Source of the DNA: Thermoplasmata archaeon
GTDB taxonomy: Archaea; Thermoplasmatota; Thermoplasmata; Lutacidiplasmatales; UBA184
DNA length: 64,000 nucleotides
Direction of reading: 5' to 3'
Assembly: GCA_028864975.1 (NCBI GenBank)
Contig: JAGWLG010000007.1
Span: 60,842 to 124,841, forward strand
Positions 26,572 through 34,042 of the stretch are shown in pieces. The translations under genes were made by a program, and so were the position numbers. The notes below the pieces were generated by a model. The model was not told the DNA's origin, did no database searches, and worked only from the letters and a program-made list of their open reading frames with translations. Position 1 is the first letter of the stretch. Each line of letters opens with the position of its first letter.

Positions 26572-28104
26572 ATGCACCTCGAAGCATCCAGCCCGCCGAG
26601 ACCCCGCCCTTCGACGACCCTCGCTCTCTCCGTTCGGCCTTGGCCCGGCCGCGGGCGGCGTTCGAGAGGAGTTCCTACGTTGGTCGCGGTCCCGTTCTTG
26701 CTCCTCGCATTGGCGCTCCCGGCGCTCGGCGCAGCCCCGCACGCGGGGTCGGGAGCCGCGGCCAGCCCGCTCGGCTCCGCGGTCCCGGCGGACCATGGCG
26801 GCTCAGGTTGCGGCGGCAGCGGCGGCGACCAGGTGCCGGCGGACGGCGGGGGCGGTAGCGGCCCCTGCGGGACCTGGGCGTGGGGCGCGGCAGCGAACCT
26901 GACCGCGAGCTTGGAGTTCGAAGGATCGTACAACGCCTCCCAGTTCCTCACCGGCGGCGGGCTCACGGCGCAGGGGGCCTACATCGACCTCCAGGCGTCG
27001 CTCTCCGCGCAGTGGGCGGCCTACGCGATCATCAACGCAACGAGCCCGGCCCCCGGTTCCACCTACGTGACCTTCCAGGCCGGACAGCTCGTCGACCTCG
27101 ACCTCTCGGTCGTCGCCGACGGGACCTTCCCCCAGGCGGGGACCTACGGTCCCTCGAGCAACGTGACGCTGGTCCCGATGAACGTCTCGCTCGTGGCCCA
27201 CCTGAAGCTCGTGGACCGCTACCAAGCGTTCCTCAACCTGACCACGGACGCGAACGGCTCGGTCGCTCTCACCGACGAGCACCTGCAGTTCTTCCGGACG
27301 GTCGACGTCTCGCTCAACGCGGTGAACTTCCCCAACATCACGACGGACCCGTCGGGGAACGCCGTCGTCCAGTACGAGACGGGTTCGCTGCAGGCCCACG
27401 GCCAGGTCGCCGCGGACGTCCAGGGGACCTTCACGCCCGCCCTGCTCCTCGTCGACGCCCCGCTCTTCGTGGGAAAGTCCTGGACCTCCAGCACCTCCGC
27501 ACAGTTCACGGGGCAGGAGCTCTGGAGCATCACCGCGAGCGGGGTGGCCCCGAACGGTCAGCCGTTCTCCTTCCAGCAGAACGGGCAGCAGAGCGCGAAC
27601 GGGAACGGGGAGCTCGTGCTCACGTTCACCGTGGTGGGCGAGCGGACGATCTACTTCCCGGACGGAGGCTCCGAGACGGACTACGTCATCGGGATCCAGG
27701 GAGGCGGCGGCGGCCAGGGGGCGATCCTCTACAACGGGCTGATCGTGGTCCCGACCTCGGTCGCCTCGAGCACCGGAGGGGCCGGGAACTCGGTCTCGGC
27801 GCACCCCGCCGCGACGGCGCTCTCGTCCTCCACGGCGACCCCCAACCGACCGCTCTACTCGCCTCAGAAGAAGATGACCGACGCCTCCGATGCCACGCCC
27901 GTGAGCGGGCAGACGGTGACCGCGGCCCCGATGTCCCCCCAGAAGGCGCAGACCCTCCTGGACAGCCTTGGGGGCCTCTCTCCGCTCCACTTCGGGGCGG
28001 TCTCGGACACGGCCTTCACCCTGCTGCTGGCCGGCGGGGCCGTCGTGGTCGTCGGCATCGCCTTCCGCGAGGTACGGCGCCGCCGAAGGAACCGGTCCTG
28101 GTAG
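26572..28104 (+). CDS. Large exported protein with C-terminal anchor
   Basis: A 510-residue protein. Signal peptide with basic n-region (RPWPGRGRRSRG) and core LVAVPFLLLALALPALGAA. A Gly/Ser-rich segment holding two Cys follows, then a ~330-residue beta-rich ectodomain with many N-x-S/T sites (NLTASL, NASQF, NVTLV, NMS-like), and a C-terminal helix (about 470-492) before a basic RRRRRN-type cytoplasmic stop. It is probably a glycosylated cell-surface protein. No enzymatic motif is seen. ATG 26572 is preferred over upstream starts because it begins a proper signal peptide. Confidence 0.75.
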   Translation: MHLEASSPPRPRPSTTLALSVRPWPGRGRRSRGVPTLVAVPFLLLALALPALGAAPHAGSGAAASPLGSAVPADHGGSGCGGSGGDQVPADGGGGSGPCGTWAWGAAANLTASLEFEGSYNASQFLTGGGLTAQGAYIDLQASLSAQWAAYAIINATSPAPGSTYVTFQAGQLVDLDLSVVADGTFPQAGTYGPSSNVTLVPMNVSLVAHLKLVDRYQAFLNLTTDANGSVALTDEHLQFFRTVDVSLNAVNFPNITTDPSGNAVVQYETGSLQAHGQVAADVQGTFTPALLLVDAPLFVGKSWTSSTSAQFTGQELWSITASGVAPNGQPFSFQQNGQQSANGNGELVLTFTVVGERTIYFPDGGSETDYVIGIQGGGGGQGAILYNGLIVVPTSVASSTGGAGNSVSAHPAATALSSSTATPNRPLYSPQKKMTDASDATPVSGQTVTAAPMSPQKAQTLLDSLGGLSPLHFGAVSDTAFTLLLAGGAVVVVGIAFREVRRRRRNRSW

Positions 28105-28253
28105 TCGGTCCAGGTCGGACCCCGGGCGCACGAAACCTCCCTCGCGCGCCCGGGGGGGTCGTAACCTCAAGGTGCAGCCCTTCCCTCGGGGTCAGCGGGC
28201 GCTCATCCCCCACCCCGCCTCCTCCGACAATGGTGGGGAGAAGGGAGCGGTCC

Positions 28254-28640
28254 ATGGTCGAAAAGTTCGTGGTGCCCGTGGGCCAGTTCGGCCCCGGCGG
28301 GAGGGCGCTCAAGACGGTGGAGCTCGATGGGGAGCGCATCGCCGAGGGTGATCAAACGAAGGAGCTCGCCTCTGGCGCGAGCTCGACCCTGATCGCGGTC
28401 CACTGGACCCTCTATCGCACAACGGGCGCGAGGTCGTTGGCCCTGCACACCCTTCTCCGTCCCAGGAAGGGGGGGATGCCGTTCGTGGCCACTCTCGAGC
28501 GTTTCGCCTCCCCGACCGAACTCAGCGCGCGGCATCCAAGTCTCGCGGTCGCCGGAGCGTACGCCGCTTCCCCCGCACCGACCCGTCCCCCGTGGAAGGA
28601 CCTGCCCAGGCCGGGGCCTGAGAGCGCCCCACCGGAATAG
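28254..28640 (+). CDS. Small hypothetical protein
   Basis: A 128-residue protein read from ATG 28254, preceded by GGGGAGAAGGGAG as a ribosome-binding site. It starts with a beta-rich stretch (EKFVVPVGQFGPGG, then KTVELDGERI) and ends proline-rich. No membrane segment, Cys pair or known motif is seen. It stands alone between the exported protein and pdxS. The competing minus-strand frame runs across pdxS and is a shadow. This is the least certain of the medium-sized genes. Confidence 0.45.
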   Translation: MVEKFVVPVGQFGPGGRALKTVELDGERIAEGDQTKELASGASSTLIAVHWTLYRTTGARSLALHTLLRPRKGGMPFVATLERFASPTELSARHPSLAVAGAYAASPAPTRPPWKDLPRPGPESAPPE

Positions 28641-28680
28641 GTCCCCCGTTTTCGAGGGGCGTCGGGAGTTCACCGCATTC

Positions 28681-28688
28681 TCTAATAT
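28681..28688 (+). promoter_or_regulatory. TATA box of pdxS
   Basis: TCTAATAT is centred 28 bases before ATG 28713. Confidence 0.65.
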
Positions 28689-28712
28689 CGCCGGCAGGTT
28701 GCCCGCGGTGCC

Positions 28713-29630
28713 ATGGTGGAACTGCCATCCTTCGTCACCGGCACCGACCGGCTGAAGCGGGGCTTCGCCCGGATGCAGCAGGGCGGGGTCATCATGGACG
28801 TGACCACCCCGGAGCAAGCCTCCATCGCCGAGGAGGCTGGGGCCGTCGCGGTGATGGCGCTGGAGCGCGTCCCCGCAGACATCCGGGCCTCCGGGGGAGT
28901 GGCCCGCATGGCCGACCCGATCAAGGTGCGCTCGATCATGGACCGGGTATCGGTCCCGGTCATGGCGAAATGTCGCATCGGGCATACCGCGGAGGCGCGG
29001 ATCTTGGAGTCGCTCGGCGTCGACATGGTGGACGAATCCGAGGTCCTGACGCCGGCCGACCCGTTCCATCACGTGGACAAGAGGTCCTTCACCGTGCCGT
29101 TCGTCTGCGGGGCCCGGAACCTGGGCGAGGCCCTCCGTCGCATCCACGAGGGGGCGGCCATGGTCCGCACGAAGGGGGAAGCGGGGACCGGGAACGTCGT
29201 GGAGGCGGTCCGTCACATTCGTCAGATGAACGATGACGTGGCGTCCCTCCAGGGGATGTCCACCGACCAGATGCTCACCTTCGCCGAGCGGGAGCGGGTG
29301 CCCGTGGAGCTCGTCCGCGAGGTGCGGACGCTCAAGCGGCTTCCGGTGGTCAACTTCGCGGCGGGGGGCATCGCCACCCCGGCGGACGCCGCGCTCTGCC
29401 GGATGCTGGGGGTCGACGGCGTCTTCGTCGGGAGCGGGATCTTCAAGGCCCAGGACCCGGAGAAGACCGCACGGGCCATCGTCGAGGCCTCGCTGCACTT
29501 CGACGACGCCGAGCTCCTGGCGCGTGTGAGCGGAGGGCTCGGGGAGCCGATGAAGGGCGTCGACATCGCCTCTCTCGCCCCTTCCGACCTCCTGCAGGCC
29601 CGCGAGAGCGTATTACGCCCCTCGCCGTAG
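28713..29630 (+). CDS. pdxS: Pyridoxal 5'-phosphate synthase lyase subunit PdxS
   Basis: A 305-residue TIM-barrel enzyme that makes PLP from ribose 5-phosphate, glyceraldehyde 3-phosphate and ammonia. Near-universal blocks are present: [35 protein letters not shown] (with one of the active Lys), [11 protein letters not shown] and [12 protein letters not shown]. The length is normal. Ammonia normally comes from the glutaminase PdxT, which is not next to it here, so pdxT must be elsewhere. It has its own TATA box. Confidence 0.97.
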   Translation: MVELPSFVTGTDRLKRGFARMQQGGVIMDVTTPEQASIAEEAGAVAVMALERVPADIRASGGVARMADPIKVRSIMDRVSVPVMAKCRIGHTAEARILESLGVDMVDESEVLTPADPFHHVDKRSFTVPFVCGARNLGEALRRIHEGAAMVRTKGEAGTGNVVEAVRHIRQMNDDVASLQGMSTDQMLTFAERERVPVELVREVRTLKRLPVVNFAAGGIATPADAALCRMLGVDGVFVGSGIFKAQDPEKTARAIVEASLHFDDAELLARVSGGLGEPMKGVDIASLAPSDLLQARESVLRPSP

Positions 29631-29685
29631 GGGTCTCCCCAGGACGCGGCCCCGAAGGGCGGCCGCGAGGGGGAATCGCCCGGCT

Positions 29686-30822
29686 GTGAGGATCCTTCAG
29701 GTCTGCCCCTTCTACGCCCCGCACGTCGGGGGGGTCGAGACCCACGTGGAGATGGTCTCGGAGGAGCTCGCCCGGCGCGGGCACGAGGTCACCGTCCTGA
29801 CCAGCCGCCACGCTCCGGAGCTTCCAGAGGTCGAACGCACCCCCCGAGGGGTCACGGTCCGGAGGGTCCGTTCCCGGGGGACCGTGTTCCGCACGCCGCT
29901 CGCGCTAGGGACGGGCAGGGCCCTTCGGGACCTGCTCCCTCGCCCCGAGGTCGTCCACATGCACTATCCTCCGCCGGTCACCTCTTACCTCGCCGCCCGC
30001 GCGCTCAAGGCGGGCGGTCCCCCCGTGTGTCTCACCTATCACTGCGACCTCTTCATGGACGCCCCGTTCGGCGTGGCGCTCACCGCGGCCTACGAGAGGA
30101 TCTTCCTTCCTACGACCCTCGACGTGGCGCGGAAGATCATCGTCCACTCCCAGAGCTACGCCCGGACCTCCCGTGCGCTGCAGGGGCGGGACATCGCGGT
30201 CATCCCGTCCCTGGTGGACACCGACCGCTTCCAGCCTCGACAGGACGACCCGGAGCTGCGCAAGCGCCTGGGGGCCGAAGGGAAGAAGGTCGTGCTGTTC
30301 GTCGGGCGATTGGTCCCTCACAAGGGGGTCGAGGACCTGATCCTGGCCCTCTCGGAGCTCCCCCAGGACGCCCTCCTCGTCGTAGCGGGGGACGGCCCCC
30401 GGCGGGAGGCGCTCGAGGAGATGGCCAACTCGAACCAGGTGGGCGCACGCGTAAGGTTCGTGGGGGCCGTGAGCGACGCGGACCTTCCACGGTACCACGC
30501 CGTGGCCTCGGTCGTGGTCCTTCCTTCCCAGAACCGCCTGGAAGGCTTCGGTCTCGCGATCGTCGAGGCCATGGCCTCCGGTCGCCCGGCGATCGTCGCC
30601 GACCTCCCGGGGGTGCGTGAGGTCATCCAGGACGGCGTCGACGGCCTCCTCGTCGAACCCCTCCTCGCCGAGGACCTGGCGAAGAAGTGCGCCTCCTTGC
30701 TCTCCGACCCCTCGCGTCGGGCGACCATGGGAGCCAAGGCCCGGGAGAGCGCGCTATCGAAGTATCGGGCTCAGGTGGTTGTGGAACAGCTCGAGCGACT
30801 CTACCGTTCGATCTCGACGTGA
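29686..30822 (+). CDS. GT4-family glycosyltransferase
   Basis: A 378-residue retaining GT-B enzyme. The N-terminal acceptor domain starts with MRILQVCPFYAPHVGGVETH (Gly-rich loop). The C-terminal nucleotide-sugar domain has VGRLVPHKGVEDL and the EX7E-type motif EGFGLAIVEAMASG, whose two Glu bind the donor. GTG 29686 is the start that gives the canonical N terminus. It could act in N-glycan, glycolipid or exopolysaccharide synthesis; the donor and acceptor are not evident. Confidence 0.9.
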   Translation: MRILQVCPFYAPHVGGVETHVEMVSEELARRGHEVTVLTSRHAPELPEVERTPRGVTVRRVRSRGTVFRTPLALGTGRALRDLLPRPEVVHMHYPPPVTSYLAARALKAGGPPVCLTYHCDLFMDAPFGVALTAAYERIFLPTTLDVARKIIVHSQSYARTSRALQGRDIAVIPSLVDTDRFQPRQDDPELRKRLGAEGKKVVLFVGRLVPHKGVEDLILALSELPQDALLVVAGDGPRREALEEMANSNQVGARVRFVGAVSDADLPRYHAVASVVVLPSQNRLEGFGLAIVEAMASGRPAIVADLPGVREVIQDGVDGLLVEPLLAEDLAKKCASLLSDPSRRATMGAKARESALSKYRAQVVVEQLERLYRSIST

Positions 30823-30852
30823 GTCGAGGAAGGTCCCTGCCCGGACCTGGGC

Positions 30853-31680
30853 TCAAGGGGCGCGCACGGCCATGGCGCGCGATAGACGGGTGGCCTCGGC
30901 CCTTGCGGCCTCTTTCCAGTCGTCCCCCGAAGAGGCGAACAGGATCCCCCGAGAGCTGTTGATGAGCATCGCCCCGGCACCGCTGCCTCGTCCGTTCGCC
31001 AAGGAAGCTTCCAGGTCGCCCCCCTGACTGCCAACCCCCGGCACGAGGAGTGGCACATCCTCCCCCAAGACCTTCCTCGCTGTGGCCAGGGCCTCAGGGA
31101 AGGTCGCCCCGACCACCGCGCCCAAGTTCCCTCGACCCGCGCGCTCTCGGATCCCTTGGAGCAGCTCCTCCCAGATCGGTCGGCCGTCGACGGAGCGCTC
31201 CTGGAGGTCGCGAGCTCCGGGGTTCGACGTATGGGCGAGCACGAAGACCCCGCGGGCCGGGTCCTGAGCGACCGCCTCCACGCTCTCCCACCCCAGGAAA
31301 GGCGAGACGGTCATGGCATCGAACCCGAGCCGCTCGAAGACCGCCTTGGCGTAGAGGCCCATGGTGTTGGGGATGTCCCCCGCCTTGAGGTCCAAGATGC
31401 GGAGCCGTCCTTCGCCGATCCGGCGCACGACGGCGGGAATGGCTCCGATGCCCTCGGGACCGAAGGCGAGGAAGGAGGCCAGCTGAAGCTTGTAGGCCGT
31501 GCAGGAGGGCCGGGTCGCTTCCACGATCCCCTCAACGAAGGTGGCCAAGGCGTCCGCGGTCCGTCGGCCGTGCAGCGGGTGCGGGAGCTTCGTGGGGTCC
31601 GGGTCGAGCCCCACGCAGAGATGGGTACCCTGCTTGCGGAGCAGGACATCTAACCGCTGCGAGAAGGTTTCCTTCGGCAT
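30853..31680 (-). CDS. pyrF: Orotidine 5'-phosphate decarboxylase (PyrF, type 2)
   Basis: A 275-residue TIM-barrel enzyme that turns OMP into UMP, the last step of de novo pyrimidine synthesis. The catalytic D-x-K-x-x-D is LDLKAGDIPNT. GLDPDP at the N terminus and VPGVGSQGGD at the phosphate-binding end support the family. Its length and TVSPFLGWES fit the longer type-2 subfamily known mostly from bacteria and some archaea, rather than the ~210-residue form usual in euryarchaea. It is divergent from the RPA gene. Confidence 0.93.
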   Translation of the reverse strand: MPKETFSQRLDVLLRKQGTHLCVGLDPDPTKLPHPLHGRRTADALATFVEGIVEATRPSCTAYKLQLASFLAFGPEGIGAIPAVVRRIGEGRLRILDLKAGDIPNTMGLYAKAVFERLGFDAMTVSPFLGWESVEAVAQDPARGVFVLAHTSNPGARDLQERSVDGRPIWEELLQGIRERAGRGNLGAVVGATFPEALATARKVLGEDVPLLVPGVGSQGGDLEASLANGRGSGAGAMLINSSRGILFASSGDDWKEAARAEATRLSRAMAVRAP

Positions 31681-31821
31681 TCGCTTCCGGCCGCCGGAGG
31701 ACCGGGTCCACTTAGAGCCTCGCGCGTCGCGGACCCCAGGTCATCTAGCAGTCACCTCGTCGATGTCCTTCGGCTTTTTCTTCGCATTATCGCCTCGACG
31801 CCGTTCGGAGGCGACAGCGAC

Positions 31822-33168
31822 ATGGAGAACGAGATCGCGGCGTGTGTCGAGGAATTGGCCGGAGTGCGGGGACTGGGCGTCCCGAAGGAGACCGTCCAGA
31901 GGGAGCTCGAGGCGCTGGTGAAGCTGGACCATGTCCCACCGGTGGTGGCGAAGGAGGAGCTGCTGCGTCGGTACCGAGAGGCTCCCGCTCGTTCGGCGGG
32001 GCCCGCAAGATCCGAACCGGTCGACCTCCGGCTTCGGGAAGTTCGGGAGGGAGCGACCAGCGTGCGGATCGTGGCGAGGGTCCTGACCTCCGAGCGCCGA
32101 GAGGTCGCCCGGAAGAGCGGCGGTGGAAAGGCCGTGGTCCTCTCCGGATTGCTGTCCGATGGAACGGCCACGCTCCGCTTCAGCTGGTGGGACCCCCCGG
32201 CGGTCGAGCTCGAGCGTGGGTCGGTCCTCCGCGTCGCGAACCCCCGGGTGCGGAACTGGAAGGGCCGTCTCGACCTCTCCTTCGGGTGGAGCTCGCAGGT
32301 GGAGGTCGCGAGCGACGCGGAGCTTCTCCCCCTGCGCGACGAAGAGCTGCTTGACCGGAGCGTTCGGGACCTTCGCCCGGGGGACGAGGGGGTCCGCCTG
32401 AGGACCACGGTCCTCTTTGTCGAGGATCGGACGGTCAAAGTGGGGGAACGCGAGCGGGCGGTCCGCTCGGGAGTGATGTCCGACGCGACTGGGATGATCC
32501 CCTTCACCGCTTGGACCGACCTTCCCCTCGAACAGGACACCCACGTCGAGGTCAGGGGCGCCCATCTGCGGACCTTCCGGGGGACTGCCGAACTGGTCTT
32601 GGACGAGCGGACTCGGGTCGAGAGGTCGGCGGAGGAGGGCCGTGCCCTCCACGGCACCGAGATGGCTGCGCTGCCGGTCGAGATCGCGTCGCTCGAGGCC
32701 GGGGGGGCTCCCGGGCCAACGCTCGTCGACGGGATCGTGGTTGAGGTACGCTCCCCGAGCGGGCTCGTCCAGCGATGCCCACAGTGCTCCCGCAGCCTCG
32801 CGAAGGGTCTCTGCCGTACACACGGGGCGCAGAAGGGGGAAGTGGACCTCCGCGCCCGACTGGTCGTGGACGACGGAACGGGGGTCCTCACCGCTCAAAT
32901 GTCCCGAGGACCGGTCGAGGGGTTGCTGGGTCTCGACCTCGCTGGAGCCGTCGAGCTCGCCCGGGAGAAGTTGGACGCCTCGGCCGTGGAGGAGAGGCTG
33001 AAAGAGCGGGTCCTCGGTCGCAGGCTCCGGCTTCTGGGAAGGCCTGTCCCTGGGACATGGGGGCTGACGTTGTTCGTCGACCGTTCGCTCCCGATGGGAC
33101 GGCCCTCGCCGCCCATGCCTCCCCGAGCGTCGCCGACGATCGCCCCGCTCCCCTCGGAGGGTCCATGA
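31822..33168 (+). CDS. Replication protein A large subunit (OB-fold ssDNA-binding)
   Basis: A 448-residue archaeal RPA. It has at least three OB-fold repeats (recurring LSGLLSDGTATLRFSWW, RSGVMSDATGMIPFTAW and RARLVVDDGTGVLTAQM blocks) and a zinc finger between them (CPQC ... CRTHG, near 313-330). It binds and protects single-stranded DNA in replication and repair. The N-terminal ~55 residues are helical. Its stop overlaps the next gene (ATGA), which encodes the usual RPA-associated protein. Confidence 0.92.
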   Translation: MENEIAACVEELAGVRGLGVPKETVQRELEALVKLDHVPPVVAKEELLRRYREAPARSAGPARSEPVDLRLREVREGATSVRIVARVLTSERREVARKSGGGKAVVLSGLLSDGTATLRFSWWDPPAVELERGSVLRVANPRVRNWKGRLDLSFGWSSQVEVASDAELLPLRDEELLDRSVRDLRPGDEGVRLRTTVLFVEDRTVKVGERERAVRSGVMSDATGMIPFTAWTDLPLEQDTHVEVRGAHLRTFRGTAELVLDERTRVERSAEEGRALHGTEMAALPVEIASLEAGGAPGPTLVDGIVVEVRSPSGLVQRCPQCSRSLAKGLCRTHGAQKGEVDLRARLVVDDGTGVLTAQMSRGPVEGLLGLDLAGAVELAREKLDASAVEERLKERVLGRRLRLLGRPVPGTWGLTLFVDRSLPMGRPSPPMPPRASPTIAPLPSEGP

Positions 33169-33899
33169 CGACCGGGGCCTCAGGCAGCCAGGAGGCCGAG
33201 CCTGCCGCGTCGACCGCTCGTGCGGTCCCTCCGCGGGAGGTCGCTTGGCGGCTCTTTGCCCACGAGCTCACTTCCTCCTCGGTCCAGGAGAAGGGAGAAG
33301 GAGAGAAGGCGGCCACGCACGTTCTCTCTCCCCTCGGTGCTCGTGTGGGGCGGGTGCTCATGGTGGGCACCTTCACGCAGATCGAGCCGTTGGGCGAGGG
33401 GACCGTGCCCATGTGGAGGTCGCGTCTCACCGACCCCACGGGAGGAGTCTCCGTGACGGCAGGTCCCTATCAGCCCCGTGCCGCCGCCTTCCTGAGCCAG
33501 GCTCGTGCCCCCTGCCGCGCGCTCCTCGTGGGGAAGCCCCATCTCTTCCTCGGGCGCGAGGGCGTCCCCTTGGTCTCTATCCGGGCGGAGCTCTTGGTCT
33601 CGACCAGTGCGCAGGAGGAATCCGACTGGGTCCGAGAGACCGCCGGGCACACCCTGCGCCGCATCGAGCTCTGTCAAGAGGTTCTTGGAGCCGACGGTGC
33701 GGAGGTGGGCCCGTCTCTCAAGGGATGTCCCGCCCGCTGGGCAGGGGACGCCCGGAGCGTTCTGCGCCACTACCCGGGAGCGGACCCCGGACGCTTCGTG
33801 ACTACCGCTCGCTCCGCGCTTGCGAAGGTCACGGCGACAGCGGACGCCCCCGCCGGCCTCACAGGGAACGGAGAGGTGCCGCTTCCGTCGGAGAGCTGA
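33165..33899 (+). CDS. RPA-associated protein (COG3390 type)
   Basis: A 244-residue protein started at the ATG that overlaps the RPA stop. It carries an N-terminal OB fold (VGRVLMVGTFTQIEPLG, then MWRSRLTDPTGGVSVTAG) followed by a helical domain. Genes of this kind sit directly after RPA in many euryarchaea and their products bind RPA. The ATGA overlap implies coupled, stoichiometric synthesis. Confidence 0.88.
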   Translation: MTTGASGSQEAEPAASTARAVPPREVAWRLFAHELTSSSVQEKGEGEKAATHVLSPLGARVGRVLMVGTFTQIEPLGEGTVPMWRSRLTDPTGGVSVTAGPYQPRAAAFLSQARAPCRALLVGKPHLFLGREGVPLVSIRAELLVSTSAQEESDWVRETAGHTLRRIELCQEVLGADGAEVGPSLKGCPARWAGDARSVLRHYPGADPGRFVTTARSALAKVTATADAPAGLTGNGEVPLPSES

Positions 33900-34042
33900 G
33901 CGACGCGGCGAGCCCTCCCGGCAGGAGGGAGAGGTCCTCCAATCTGACGGGAGGGCGCGGGTCCTGCGGCCCGCGGGGGACCCGCTCCTCTGCGACCGGG
34001 CTGACGCCAGGTTCTTCTTCGCCGAGGTCCCTCCCTCCAGCG

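Noticed and set aside
28203..29498. A 431-codon minus-strand open frame
   Set aside because: It is antisense to pdxS, whose motifs are unambiguous.
33245..34042. The upstream part of the STAND ATPase frame
   Set aside because: It runs antiphase through the RPA-associated gene and lacks protein-like composition. The real start is at 34043 or 34088.
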